DNA of 62,955 nucleotides from Bacteroidaceae bacterium (GCA_017429525.1 JAFROT010000024.1:1-62955); one strand, 5' to 3'; shown: positions 46,611 through 53,213, counted from the first letter of the stretch. Notes: generated by a model not told the origin, from the letters alone. Translations and numbers: made by a program.

Positions 46611-47612
46611 TTATTTAGCTCTTGTTGCGGACAGCGCACCTACGGCGTACAAGCCGAGCACGGCTACCAGAAGTGTCTGTACCGTGTGAACGACCAGCGC
46701 GAAGATGGCTCCTTCATTCCCGTTGATGCCATAGAGCATCAGCACCGTCTTCACGGCGAAGTGCCAAGGGCCTGCGCCATTAGGTGTGGGCACTAACACC
46801 GCAAACGTTCCTACGATGAAGGCTACAACTGCCACATTCACGCCCAACTCGGCAGTGCTTTCGAAGCAGAAGAACGTCAAGTAGAAATGCAGGAAATAGC
46901 ACACCCAAATGGCTATGCTGTTGAATAGGAATATGCCGAATCCATCGAGTTTCGTGATGGAAAGCAGCCCTTGTTTCAGCTCTTGGATAACGGACCGCGT
47001 GCGCGTCATGAACTGGAAACGTCGCAGCATAAAGACGAGCGACCCTCCTAATGCCAGCATGCAGACGGTAGTCACCAACCAACCCGTGGTCGTGAACTGG
47101 CCGAGGAACCCTGTCAGCGAGACGCCTGTGCGCTCGAAAAAGGCCATGAAAACAGGAATCTGCATGGCGAATACGACCAGCGAAACGGCGGCAATGATGG
47201 CCATATCTACCACGCGCTCTGTTACTACCGTGCCTACGCTACGTGAGAAACTCACTCCATCATAACGCTTCACCACGCCACAGCGCAGCACCTCGCCAAC
47301 GCGAGGTACGACCAGCGAGCTGGCATAGCTCAGGAAAATAGCATTCACACTCGTGTGTAAACGTAGGTGTTCGCCCATCGGACGCAGCAACTGCCGCCAA
47401 CGAATAGCGCGGAACACCTGTGCCAGAACGCCAAAGGGCAGCGACAGCCACATCCACGTCCAATCCATGCCGCTCGTGATGGCTGTGCGAAGCGTCGTCC
47501 AGTCCATCCCGCGGTACATCCACCAGAGGATAGCACCGCCCAGCACTATGGGTAATAGGATTTTCAGGATAGAACGCCAACTTTTCACGCTCTCTGTCAT
47601 TCGTTTTGTCAT
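46611..47612 (-). CDS. Lysylphosphatidylglycerol-synthase-TM / UPF0104 family membrane protein
   Basis: 333-aa integral membrane protein with about 7-8 helices of the flippase-like LPG_synthase_TM family. Family pattern: AIRWRQLLRPMG, FLSYASSLVVPRVGEVLRCGVVKRYDGV (conserved GE..R), VVTERVVDMAIIA and VPTPNGAGPWHFAVKTVLM. Proposed roles in the family include lipid translocation; the substrate here is unknown. I start at ATG 47612 (MTKRMTESVKSW); upstream sequence in the longer frame reads into the ksgA promoter. Divergent from ksgA with an interlocked promoter region. Confidence 0.85.
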   Translation of the reverse strand: MTKRMTESVKSWRSILKILLPIVLGGAILWWMYRGMDWTTLRTAITSGMDWTWMWLSLPFGVLAQVFRAIRWRQLLRPMGEHLRLHTSVNAIFLSYASSLVVPRVGEVLRCGVVKRYDGVSFSRSVGTVVTERVVDMAIIAAVSLVVFAMQIPVFMAFFERTGVSLTGFLGQFTTTGWLVTTVCMLALGGSLVFMLRRFQFMTRTRSVIQELKQGLLSITKLDGFGIFLFNSIAIWVCYFLHFYLTFFCFESTAELGVNVAVVAFIVGTFAVLVPTPNGAGPWHFAVKTVLMLYGINGNEGAIFALVVHTVQTLLVAVLGLYAVGALSATRAK

Positions 47613-47619
47613 TTTTTTG

Positions 47620-47640
47620 TACCTTTGCAGCGCAAAGATA
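47620..47640. promoter_or_regulatory. Interlocked face-to-face -7 elements for ksgA and the UPF0104-type gene
   Basis: Plus strand TACCTTTG (47620-47627) and minus strand TATCTTTG (complement of 47633-47640) are separated by 5 bp. Start sites 6-8 nt downstream would each fall in the other promoter's -7 element. No -33 at ideal spacing on either strand. Confidence 0.6.
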
Positions 47641-47657
47641 CATAATTCCTCTCGCTT

Positions 47658-48479
47658 ATGCGCACAGTTAAGCCAAAAAAGTTTCTCGGACAACACTTCT
47701 TAACGGATTTGGACATCGCACGACGCATCGCTGACACGATAGATGCCTCTCCAGGGCTTCCTGTATTGGAGGTAGGGCCTGGCATGGGGGTCATGACGCA
47801 GTTCCTCATGCAGAAGCCGCGACTGCTGAAAGTCGTGGAACTTGATTTCGAGTCTGTTGAATACCTGCGTCGCACGTGGCCGCAGATGGAGGACAATATC
47901 ATTGAGGACGATTTCCTGAAGATGCACCTCGACCGCACCTTCGACGGACAACCCTTTGTACTGACAGGCAATTACCCGTACAACATTTCCAGCCAGATCT
48001 TCTTCAAGATGCTGGACAACAAGGATCGGATACCATGTTGTACGGGCATGATACAAAAAGAGGTGGCCGACCGTATCTGTGCTCGGCCTGGCACCAAAGC
48101 ATACGGCATCCTCAGCGTGCTCATCCAGGCCTGGTACACGCCTGAGTACCTCTTCACGGTTGAGCCTAACGTATTCAATCCACCTCCTAAAGTGCGCTCT
48201 GCCGTCATTCGACTCACACGCAATGACACGCATGCCCTCGAATGTGACGAAGCACTCTTCCGGCGTGTCGTAAAGACGACCTTCAATCAGCGTCGCAAGA
48301 CACTTCGGAATAACATCCGTCCGCTGATCAACGAGTTGTCCCAATCGTCAGGAAATGCCGATTTCATCGAGAAAAGTGCTGCTCTTCTCGCTGATCCTCT
48401 TTTCAATTTACGCCCCGAACAACTATCCCTCGAGCAGTTCGTAGGCCTGACCAACAGCGTTAGTCGCCTGATGGAATAG
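47658..48479 (+). CDS. ksgA: 16S rRNA dimethyladenosine transferase
   Basis: 273-aa SAM-dependent enzyme (RsmA) that dimethylates two adjacent adenines near the 3' end of 16S rRNA. Seen: KKFLGQHFLTDLDIARRI, SAM motif VLEVGPGMGVMT, catalytic motif LTGNYPYNISSQIFFK (family N-L/Y-P-Y/F), and FNPPPKVRSAVIRL. Length is normal. The C-terminal helical domain ends LSLEQFVGLTNSVSRL. Confidence 0.97.
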   Translation: MRTVKPKKFLGQHFLTDLDIARRIADTIDASPGLPVLEVGPGMGVMTQFLMQKPRLLKVVELDFESVEYLRRTWPQMEDNIIEDDFLKMHLDRTFDGQPFVLTGNYPYNISSQIFFKMLDNKDRIPCCTGMIQKEVADRICARPGTKAYGILSVLIQAWYTPEYLFTVEPNVFNPPPKVRSAVIRLTRNDTHALECDEALFRRVVKTTFNQRRKTLRNNIRPLINELSQSSGNADFIEKSAALLADPLFNLRPEQLSLEQFVGLTNSVSRLME

Positions 48480-48551
48480 GCGATCCTATTGTGGCGTTTT
48501 CTAAACTGCTCTTCTTGAAAATATTGATTTGTTCAAAAAAAGGAAATATTG

Positions 48552-49658
48552 ATGATGAAACAAATGAAACGATGGATGACAACAGTCATCCTTGCCGTCT
48601 GCGGCGTGAATGTGTTCTTTATCGCCTGTAAGGGCACAGCTGAATCCTATCCTCACGTCCTTGGTACATTGGATGGGCCTCTGCTTGTCGACTCAGCACC
48701 TGCCAACGTGCTGGCAGCCATGGAGAAGGCTGAGCGCTTTCACCAATATGAAATCATGAATGATACGGTCAATGAGGTCAGCGTGTGGAGCCTCCAAGAA
48801 GTGGACACGTCGTCGACTGAAGGCTATGGTATCGTTATTGTCAAAGGGGCTACCTCTACGACTTTCCCTCACGTCAGGAATGTGCGTCAACCTTTGGGTA
48901 GCTATGATCGTGCATCGAATACGCTTTGGCTCGCTGCCAGTGCAATGGAAGGGACAGGTGTTGCCGTCGAGCGACTCTATCAAATCCGTTTCGACGGCGA
49001 TGGGAAGGCAAGCATTGAACGCACGATCGATCCCTTCGACCTTCAGCAGCAACTGTGCCAGCGTGTCGGATATCATATTGAAGGGCAGCAGATCACGTTC
49101 TACGATGGTCAGCGCCTTTTGGCTACAGCTACAAGTGCCGCTACTGATAGGGGGGACTTCGATGGCGAGCACCCCCTTTGGATAGGCGAGCAGATGCAAT
49201 ATGACCTTAGCGGTGATGCCCCACGATTGCTGATTACTCCTGGAGTGAAATATGTCGAAGGGCCTGTACTCGATTACGTTGATATGCCTACATTCTGTGC
49301 GCCCCTCACCATCGAGGCTGACGGGCAAATTAGCATCGGCGACCTTGAAATAGTGGAACATCCTTATGAGGGTACTTATCTTGATCAGGACAATAACGAG
49401 CCGAATCTTTTCATCTCCTATCGCCGTAATGATGGCAAGTACGACGTGCAGATAGGCATTTTCCGTCTGACGAGTCTTGACGATGGCATTGGCACGATTG
49501 GCGACGATGGTCTCTCGTTCGTTGCCACCGATGCTGCTGGCAACCCCATCGGAGGCGTTATCACCCTGAGTGGAGATACAGCCGAGGTCACGTTCAACAA
49601 TACTACCTGGGAACTTCTTGAACCTGGATCTCAATTCATCTACGTCCGTCAAGAGTGA
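48552..49658 (+). CDS. Lipoprotein of unknown function
   Basis: 368 aa. A signal peptide ends in a lipobox-like FFIAC(K), predicting a lipid-anchored protein. The mature part is acidic and beta-rich; residues ~60-170 resemble a ligand-binding or propeller-like segment (GSYDRASNTLWLAASAMEGT) and the C-terminal ~100 residues a small beta domain (IVEHPYEGTYLDQDNNEPNLFIS...YDVQIGIFRL). I do not recognise a named family. Start: ATG 48552, preceded by the purine-rich AAGGAAAT; the longer frame begins at a TTG. Ends at a strong terminator. Confidence 0.65.
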   Translation: MMKQMKRWMTTVILAVCGVNVFFIACKGTAESYPHVLGTLDGPLLVDSAPANVLAAMEKAERFHQYEIMNDTVNEVSVWSLQEVDTSSTEGYGIVIVKGATSTTFPHVRNVRQPLGSYDRASNTLWLAASAMEGTGVAVERLYQIRFDGDGKASIERTIDPFDLQQQLCQRVGYHIEGQQITFYDGQRLLATATSAATDRGDFDGEHPLWIGEQMQYDLSGDAPRLLITPGVKYVEGPVLDYVDMPTFCAPLTIEADGQISIGDLEIVEHPYEGTYLDQDNNEPNLFISYRRNDGKYDVQIGIFRLTSLDDGIGTIGDDGLSFVATDAAGNPIGGVITLSGDTAEVTFNNTTWELLEPGSQFIYVRQE

Positions 49659-49680
49659 TGATAGGCTCTCGTTCGTTGCC

Positions 49681-49718
49681 AGCAGTTGGCAGATGAGTTT
49701 GCCAACTGCTGTTTTTTT
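49681..49718. terminator. Bidirectional terminator between the lipoprotein gene and the M15 peptidase gene
   Basis: AGCAGTTGGCA (49681-49691) pairs with TGCCAACTGCT (49700-49710), followed by TTTTTTT on the plus strand. It marks the left border of the accessory region. Confidence 0.85.
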
Positions 49719-49725
49719 GTCTCAC

Positions 49726-50157
49726 CTATTGATAAATGACCTGCCCTCGGTTCCTGCGCCGTCGGGTGTAGCTGATGTGAATCCACGCGGGATGCTGCAA
49801 GCCTCGTCGGTCTCGCCAGCAGCGTTCGAGGATGAGCTGGTCGAAGGTGAGCCGTCGTTCGAGGTTCATCTTCATGATGAGCTTCATCAGCGCGCGGTTG
49901 TCGTCGCAGCGGATGTCAGCTGCCTCTCCCTTCAAGTGCTGGCTGCCCGCAGCGCCGCCTACAAGCTGATTCAGCGTCGGGCATCGGTAGCCGCTGTTGA
50001 CGTAGATGGGCTTGCCGTAAGCCTTGCGCAGCGGGTCGAGCACGTGGTCTACGAGCGCCGTCAGCGCCTCGCGCACCTCGGCCGTAGGTTCGTTATTGAT
50101 TCGGTTATGAGCCGCTGTGCGGCTGTTGGTCAGTTCGGTTAGCGTGAAGTATTTCAT
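49726..50157 (-). CDS. M15-family D-Ala-D-Ala peptidase, phage-endolysin type
   Basis: 143-aa peptidase_M15_3-like zinc enzyme cutting peptidoglycan cross-bridges. The zinc site is complete: SGYRCPTLNQLVGG, then SQHLKGEAADI (His, Asp) and HPAWIHIS (His). No signal peptide, as for phage lysins and the cell-wall hydrolases that sit beside smalll/HU genes in Bacteroidales. Start ATG 50157 (MKYFTLTELTNS); the longer frame enters a repeat. Last gene of the accessory run. Confidence 0.9.
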   Translation of the reverse strand: MKYFTLTELTNSRTAAHNRINNEPTAEVREALTALVDHVLDPLRKAYGKPIYVNSGYRCPTLNQLVGGAAGSQHLKGEAADIRCDDNRALMKLIMKMNLERRLTFDQLILERCWRDRRGLQHPAWIHISYTRRRRNRGQVIYQ

Positions 50158-50166
50158 CGAAAAAAA

Positions 50167-50331
50167 GACCCACCCCCGACCTGCCCTCACGTGCTTAGCG
50201 CCGACTGCTTCGACATGGATAAACCGTCTCGCATTCGTCGAGCACTGAGAAGGCTACTTCGGAAAAGACACTCAGTCTTTCCCTCGTAGCCACCCGTGGG
50301 GAGGGGAGAGAAAGTTACCTGTCAAGGGTGG
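50167..50331. repeat. GC-rich palindromic repeat, interrupted copy
   Basis: Left part GACCCACCCCCGACC at 50168 and right part GTGGGGAGGGGAGAG...TTACCTGTCAAGGGTGG at about 50297-50331 match the two halves of the intact copy at 50888-50950, with the 110-bp repeat lying between them. Confidence 0.6.
50185..50297. repeat. ~110-bp repeat, copy 1
   Basis: Shares with 50501-50617 the ordered motifs CCTCACGYGCTTA, CGACTGCT, TTGCATTC/CGCATTC, GAGCRCTG, AAGGC/AAGCC and the ending GTAGCCACCC/GATGCCACCC. Roughly 60 percent alike by eye. Confidence 0.55.
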
Positions 50332-50335
50332 ATTT

Positions 50336-50389
50336 TTGTTAGATTTTGTTGTAGATTTTACTCAATTTCTTGCGCCTCTGGCGCAATCC
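50336..50389. repeat. KSN-type repeat, copy 1
   Basis: TTGTTAGATTTTGTTGTAG... ending CTTGCGCCTCTGGCGCAATCC. Three copies lie in one orientation at 50336, 50673 and 51862. The minus strand reads GGATTGCGC...AAATCTAAC and, when translated, gives KSKTKSN-like strings. The end can fold (GCGC stem inside GGATT/AATCC). Confidence 0.8.
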
Positions 50390-50397
50390 TAGTATTT

Positions 50398-50663
50398 GAC
50401 ACTGAAAGGACTCGAGCTCTGCTCGCTTGACACTTCAAGAAATACGCAATAATACGTAGTAAATATCATCCATAAATTTTCTGAAATAATTTTCTGCGCA
50501 ACCTCACGCGCTTAATCTTCGACTGCTACGGCTAAGTAAACTTGCCTTGCATTCTCTGAGCGCTGGGAAGCCATCTTTGAAAACGATAATCAATCGTTTC
50601 CTTCGATGCCACCCCGCATTTCTTGAAGGGTCAAGCGAGCAGAGCTCGAGTCCTTTCCTTGTC
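50398..50663. repeat. 46-bp inverted repeat with a 174-bp spacer
   Basis: Arms 50398-50443 and 50618-50663 are complementary over nearly all positions, with the central perfect block AAAGGACTCGAGCTCTGC plus TCGCTTGAC. The core GCGAGCAGAGCTCGAG also occurs in the repeats at 58437 and 60684. Confidence 0.8.
50501..50617. repeat. ~110-bp repeat, copy 2
   Basis: Second, diverged copy of the element at 50185-50297, same orientation. It ends at the right arm of the 46-bp inverted repeat. Confidence 0.55.
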
Positions 50664-50672
50664 AAAAAATCA

Positions 50673-50724
50673 TTGTTAGATTTTGTTTTAGATTTTGTTG
50701 GATGTCTTGCGCCGAGCGCAATCC
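50673..50724. repeat. KSN-type repeat, copy 2
   Basis: TTGTTAGATTTTGTTTTAG... ending CTTGCGCCGAGCGCAATCC; same orientation as copies 1 and 3. Located just past the 3' end of the smalll gene. Confidence 0.8.
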
Positions 50725-50768
50725 TTTCCATTGTCAATTGTCCATTCCTCGCCCGCCCGCGGGCGAGG

Positions 50769-50873
50769 CTATATTCCAGCAGCATGTGCTCCCAGGCAGG
50801 TGAGCAGGGCCGTGATGACGGTTACGATGAATTGACCGATGGCCTTGATGGTTCGTTTTGTGCTTTCTTTCAT
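50769..50873 (-). CDS. 'smalll' protein (34 aa, single membrane segment)
   Basis: Short gene below usual length cut-offs. It encodes MKESTKRTIKAIGQFIVTVI followed by TALLTCLGAHAAGI: a basic N-terminus and one hydrophobic helix. This fits the very small Bacteroidales family named 'smalll protein', which is regularly found next to a cell-wall hydrolase and an HU-related gene, exactly the neighbours here. Function unknown; by position and shape it could help release the adjacent lysin like a holin, which is inference. Confidence 0.8.
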   Translation of the reverse strand: MKESTKRTIKAIGQFIVTVITALLTCLGAHAAGI

Positions 50874-50887
50874 GTTTGTGTGTTTTT

Positions 50888-50950
50888 AAAGACCCACCCC
50901 CCGACCCCTCCCGTTAGGGAGGGGAGGGAAAGGTTACCTGTCAAGGGGTG
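50888..50950. repeat. GC-rich palindromic repeat, intact copy
   Basis: GACCCACCCCCCGACCCCTC, a CCCTCCCGTTAGGGAGGGG hairpin, then TTACCTGTCAAGGGGTGGG. Same family as in the rsmF-like gene, lpxB and 50167-50331. Confidence 0.7.
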
Positions 50951-51118
50951 GGCTCTTGGTTAGACATAGATGTGTTTGTGTTTGAAGGAAGGTTGACGCT
51001 TCTTCGTTAAGCGTTCGGGGGAAAGAGGGGGCAGAGGGGGCGCTTTTGGGGGCTGTCAACCCGCCCGTATGGGCGGGGCACCGCGGCCGTTCAGAGGGGG
51101 CGCGGCTTTCACTGCGCC

Positions 51119-51196
51119 AGCCCTCTCCCCCCCCTCCCTCCCTCATTTCCTGAAGGTGACCGCTCCCTCCCTACAAGGGAGGGCGGGGGGAGGGTC
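51119..51196. repeat. GC-rich palindromic repeat, third intergenic copy
   Basis: CCCTCTCCCCCCCCTCC...CTCCCTACAAGGGAGGGCGG...GGGTC. Directly follows the HU stop on the minus strand, where it could also act as a weak terminator. Confidence 0.6.
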
Positions 51197-51200
51197 TTCT

Positions 51201-51719
51201 TTACGGCTGCGTCTGCTCCTCTTCGGGGTCGGTCCAGTCGGCGCTCTTCTCGCCCTTCTTCTCGGCGCGCTTGGCAGCAGCCTGAGCCTTGCGGGTGGTG
51301 ACGTACTCGAAGTCGAGCTTCTTCACGTCGAACTCCATGCCCGAGCCGTTGACGAAGTTGATGTTCAGCTTCTTGATGTTCGAGGCGGAGAACATCTCCT
51401 GCGCGGTGAGGTCGTTGCCGTCGGCATCCTTGCCGGCGCTGGCGCCCTCGGTGGTGATGGTGGGTCGGAACTCTCCGAGCTCTCCGAGCTGCACGGCGTT
51501 GCCCTCGGCGAGGGCTTCACGGACGCAGTGGGTCATGTCGACGAGCACGCCCAGGATGACGCCCTTGGAGAAGACCGTGTTGTGGTCGTGGATGTGCTCG
51601 GCCAGGTCCTCGAGCGTGAGGGTCTTGTTGAGCTGGATGGTGCCGTAGGCCTTGGGGGCCTCTTCGGCGTTCATGGGGTTAGGTCGCATCGAAATGCTGT
51701 ACTTGATGGTTTGTTTCAT
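51201..51719 (-). CDS. HU-related DNA-binding protein (TIGR01201-like)
   Basis: 172 aa. The first ~120 residues fit the Bacteroidales HU-like family: MKQTIKYSISMRPNPMN, LEDLAEHIHDHNTVFSKGVI, GNAVQLGELGEFRPTITTEG (beta-arm region), then ~50 residues of a Lys/Glu-rich tail (AQAAAKRAEKKGEKSADWTD). It would bind or bend DNA, perhaps in nucleoid or phage replication. Sits in the classic M15-smalll-HU order. A perfect promoter lies 235 bp upstream, so the mRNA has a long, structured leader. Confidence 0.9.
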   Translation of the reverse strand: MKQTIKYSISMRPNPMNAEEAPKAYGTIQLNKTLTLEDLAEHIHDHNTVFSKGVILGVLVDMTHCVREALAEGNAVQLGELGEFRPTITTEGASAGKDADGNDLTAQEMFSASNIKKLNINFVNGSGMEFDVKKLDFEYVTTRKAQAAAKRAEKKGEKSADWTDPEEEQTQP

Positions 51720-51791
51720 TGTGTTTTTTTGGTTTTAGATGGGTTAATGAAAGTGGTTAGTTTTTGGGTTTTTGGGTCGCCTTCGGCGAGA

Positions 51792-51841
51792 AATCGAGCA
51801 AATCTTAACAAAAAATCGAGCAAATCTTAGAATCGAGCGAT
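51792..51841. repeat. Short tandem repeat in the HU leader
   Basis: AATCGAGCAAATCTTA at 51792-51807 and 51814-51829 (22-bp period), with a partial third unit AATCGAGCGATC from 51831. Confidence 0.75.
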
Positions 51842-51861
51842 CGGCGCGTAGCGCCCAGTCT

Positions 51862-51913
51862 TTGTTGGATTTTGTTTCAGATTTTGTCGGATTTCTTGCG
51901 CGGAGCGCAATCC
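51862..51913. repeat. KSN-type repeat, copy 3
   Basis: TTGTTGGATTTTGTTTCAG... ending CTTGCGCGGAGCGCAATCC. It lies inside the transcribed leader of the HU gene if the 51954-51985 promoter is used. Confidence 0.8.
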
Positions 51914-51953
51914 CTTTTGAGTGTTTTGCATGTCTTAGCGCTGAAAGACGATA

Positions 51954-51985
51954 CAAAGTTACTGCTTTTCTGACTGCCCTGCAAA
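51954..51985 (-). promoter_or_regulatory. Promoter of the HU-related gene
   Basis: Minus strand TTTG (51985-51982), 20 nt, TAACTTTG (51961-51954). Ideal spacing. It gives a leader of about 230 nt containing KSN copy 3, the tandem repeat and several hairpins. The 306-bp gap 51720-52025 holds no gene. Confidence 0.7.
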
Positions 51986-51993
51986 TATTCTTT

Positions 51994-52025
51994 GAGAAAG
52001 TTGGCCCCGAAGGGCCAACTTTCTC
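51994..52025 (-). terminator. Perfect 14-bp hairpin with UUCG loop right after the helicase-loader-like gene
   Basis: GAGAAAGTTGGCCC and its exact complement flank CGAA (UUCG on the minus-strand RNA, closed by C-G). It begins at the base after the stop codon. No T run follows, so it may stabilise the mRNA 3' end or work with a distal factor rather than terminate on its own. Confidence 0.65.
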
Positions 52026-52601
52026 CTAACCCTTTGATTTACTGAAGATTCGCTCTCGTGGCGATTTCTCGTTATCGCGTAGGGGCGGCAGGCCAATCTC
52101 GGCCCAAATCTTCTGCAGTTCTTCGGGCTTGGCTGCATTGGCGCGGGCCTCTTGGCGCTGTCGTTCGAGGCGCTCGTGCTCTTCCTCCTCGATGCGGCGT
52201 GCCTGCTCGCGGCGGCGGCGCTGTTCCTCTTCGCGCTTCTCGGCCTCCATGCGTCGGAGGTCGGCGGCGGTCAGTTCCTGCTCAGGCGGGTTGTCATATT
52301 TCCCATTGGCTACGTCAATCAGGCGTTCGTTGTTCTCCGTCAGCCACGGGAACGAGGCAACAAAGCCAGAAGGGCATAAACTTGAGCGAATCTTTCCGTT
52401 TAGGAAATCGCTGCTTGCCATCTTCACTACAGCATCAACGAGAACTTTTTTCGTTCCCATCTCGTTGACGATCCGCTGCACCTGAGCTTTCTTGCCCTTC
52501 GACAGATAGGCAAGGCATGGGATCTTGCTATTATACTGCCTCAAGGTCAGATTGAACCAGCCGATGAGCTGTGTCCAGTTTATTTTCAATTCATCTTTCA
52601 T
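52026..52601 (-). CDS. Helicase-loader / replisome-organiser-like protein
   Basis: 191 aa. The N-terminal ~110 residues (NWTQLIGWFNLTLRQYNSKI, LAYLSKGKKAQVQRIVNEMG, VVKMASSDFLNGKIRSSL, FPWLTENNERLIDVANGKYD) resemble the C-terminal domain of phage replication organisers, which has the pattern W-F-N, R, S-FL-G, W, G-Y-N. The rest is a Glu/Arg-rich coiled coil (EEEQRRRREQARRIEEEE). A free-standing domain of this kind could load or inhibit the host replicative helicase. Upstream lies a strong hairpin with a T run and a long polypurine leader; downstream a perfect hairpin. Confidence 0.6.
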   Translation of the reverse strand: MKDELKINWTQLIGWFNLTLRQYNSKIPCLAYLSKGKKAQVQRIVNEMGTKKVLVDAVVKMASSDFLNGKIRSSLCPSGFVASFPWLTENNERLIDVANGKYDNPPEQELTAADLRRMEAEKREEEQRRRREQARRIEEEEHERLERQRQEARANAAKPEELQKIWAEIGLPPLRDNEKSPRERIFSKSKG

Positions 52602-52630
52602 GACAGGGTTTATTGTTAAAGACGTTTGTC

Positions 52631-52676
52631 AAAAAAACGGAGAGAGCCAAAGCAGAGTCTTGACTCTTTCTCTCTC
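52631..52676 (-). terminator. Terminator in the leader of the helicase-loader-like gene
   Basis: Minus strand: GAGAGAAAGAGTC, AA, GACTCTGCTTTGGCTCTCTC with two small bulges, then CGTTTTTTT. It lies 30 bp before the start codon of the 52601 gene, so it would act as an attenuator for readthrough from the upstream operon. Confidence 0.65.
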
Positions 52677-52770
52677 AGCATTTTCTTTTATCTTTTCTTT
52701 TTGCTACTTTTTCTTTTCGTTTTCTTTTCCTCTCTCTCTAAAACCCCCGTTTCCGAGGGTTCGGAGAGAG
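52664..52770 (-). promoter_or_regulatory. Polypurine leader and second hairpin
   Basis: On the minus strand ~75 nt (about 52738-52664) are almost all A and G. Just upstream, CTCTCTCCGAACCC and GGGGGTTTTAGAGAGAG (52770-52731) form an imperfect hairpin. Together with the 52631-52676 terminator this is a structured inter-cistronic leader. Confidence 0.5.
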
Positions 52771-52789
52771 GTACTTAATTGTCAAGATT

Positions 52790-52927
52790 TCAGAATGCCA
52801 TTGAACAGACATTCAACACGCAAGGTCCGTCGAAGTCTCTATGGAAGCTGGCACAGCAGTCGCAGTTGAGGTCGCAGTCCAACCAGCGGGGGCTGCCCTG
52901 CTTGATGGTTTTCAGTTGTTCGTCCAT
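52790..52927 (-). CDS. Cys-rich microprotein, 45 aa
   Basis: Short frame starting inside the end of the upstream gene. It contains six Cys (CDLNCDCC, then GPCVLNVC) and one His, so metal binding is plausible. The start ATG overlaps the upstream 3' end by 16 bp, indicating coupled translation. No family recognised. Too small for routine gene callers; I support it because of the overlap and dense Cys pattern, not by homology. Confidence 0.5.
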   Translation of the reverse strand: MDEQLKTIKQGSPRWLDCDLNCDCCASFHRDFDGPCVLNVCSMAF

Positions 52928-53202
52928 TGTGCTTCGGTTTTAGGTTCTTCGTTTTCATTTTCGAGTTCACGGAAGCCGCAGGAGATTCGCGAGCCGTCCA
53001 CCTTGCGCCACGCTGGGCGTCTGAGCTTATGTGTCTTGTCGTCGTTGTCGACGTAGGCATCAACGTAGATGTAGAAGCCGTAGTCTTTGATATACTGATA
53101 GCCGCAGCCAAAGACAGTCTTGCCTTGAAGCCTGCCGCGGAGGGCAGTGCCCATGAAACTGAACAAGGGCGCTTGAATTGTTTTGAATTCTTTGTATTTC
53201 AT
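52912..53202 (-). CDS. Small protein of unknown function, 96 aa
   Basis: MKYKEFKTIQAPLFSFMG... Central segment is aromatic and beta-like (GCGYQYIKDYGFYIYVDAYV), then basic and Glu-rich. No family recognised. It is preceded by an A-rich AACGAAAACG leader like that before the HNH gene, and overlaps the Cys-rich microprotein gene by 16 bp. Confidence 0.65.
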   Translation of the reverse strand: MKYKEFKTIQAPLFSFMGTALRGRLQGKTVFGCGYQYIKDYGFYIYVDAYVDNDDKTHKLRRPAWRKVDGSRISCGFRELENENEEPKTEAQWTNN

Positions 53203-53213
53203 TGCAGTTGGGG

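Larger units (their letters stand above)
50158..50768. other. Repeat-packed gap between M15 and smalll genes
   Basis: 611 bp with no credible gene. Contents: a GC-rich palindromic repeat split by an insertion (50167-50331), KSN-type repeats (50336-50389, 50673-50724), two diverged ~110-bp copies (50185-50297, 50501-50617) and a 46-bp inverted repeat (50398-50443 / 50618-50663). The minus-strand frame 50504-50785 is built from these repeats. Confidence 0.75.
50874..51200. other. Gap between smalll and HU genes
   Basis: 327 bp, mostly GC-rich palindromic repeats (50888-50950; 51119-51196) and a hairpin CCGCCCGTATGGGCGG near 51060. No coding sequence I would support. Confidence 0.65.

Noticed and set aside
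50504-50785. 93-codon minus-strand ORF
   Set aside because: Made of the KSN repeat, the inverted-repeat arm and the 110-bp repeat; not a conserved protein.
51744-51956. 70-codon minus-strand ORF in the HU leader
   Set aside because: Reads through the tandem and KSN repeats; overlaps the predicted HU promoter.
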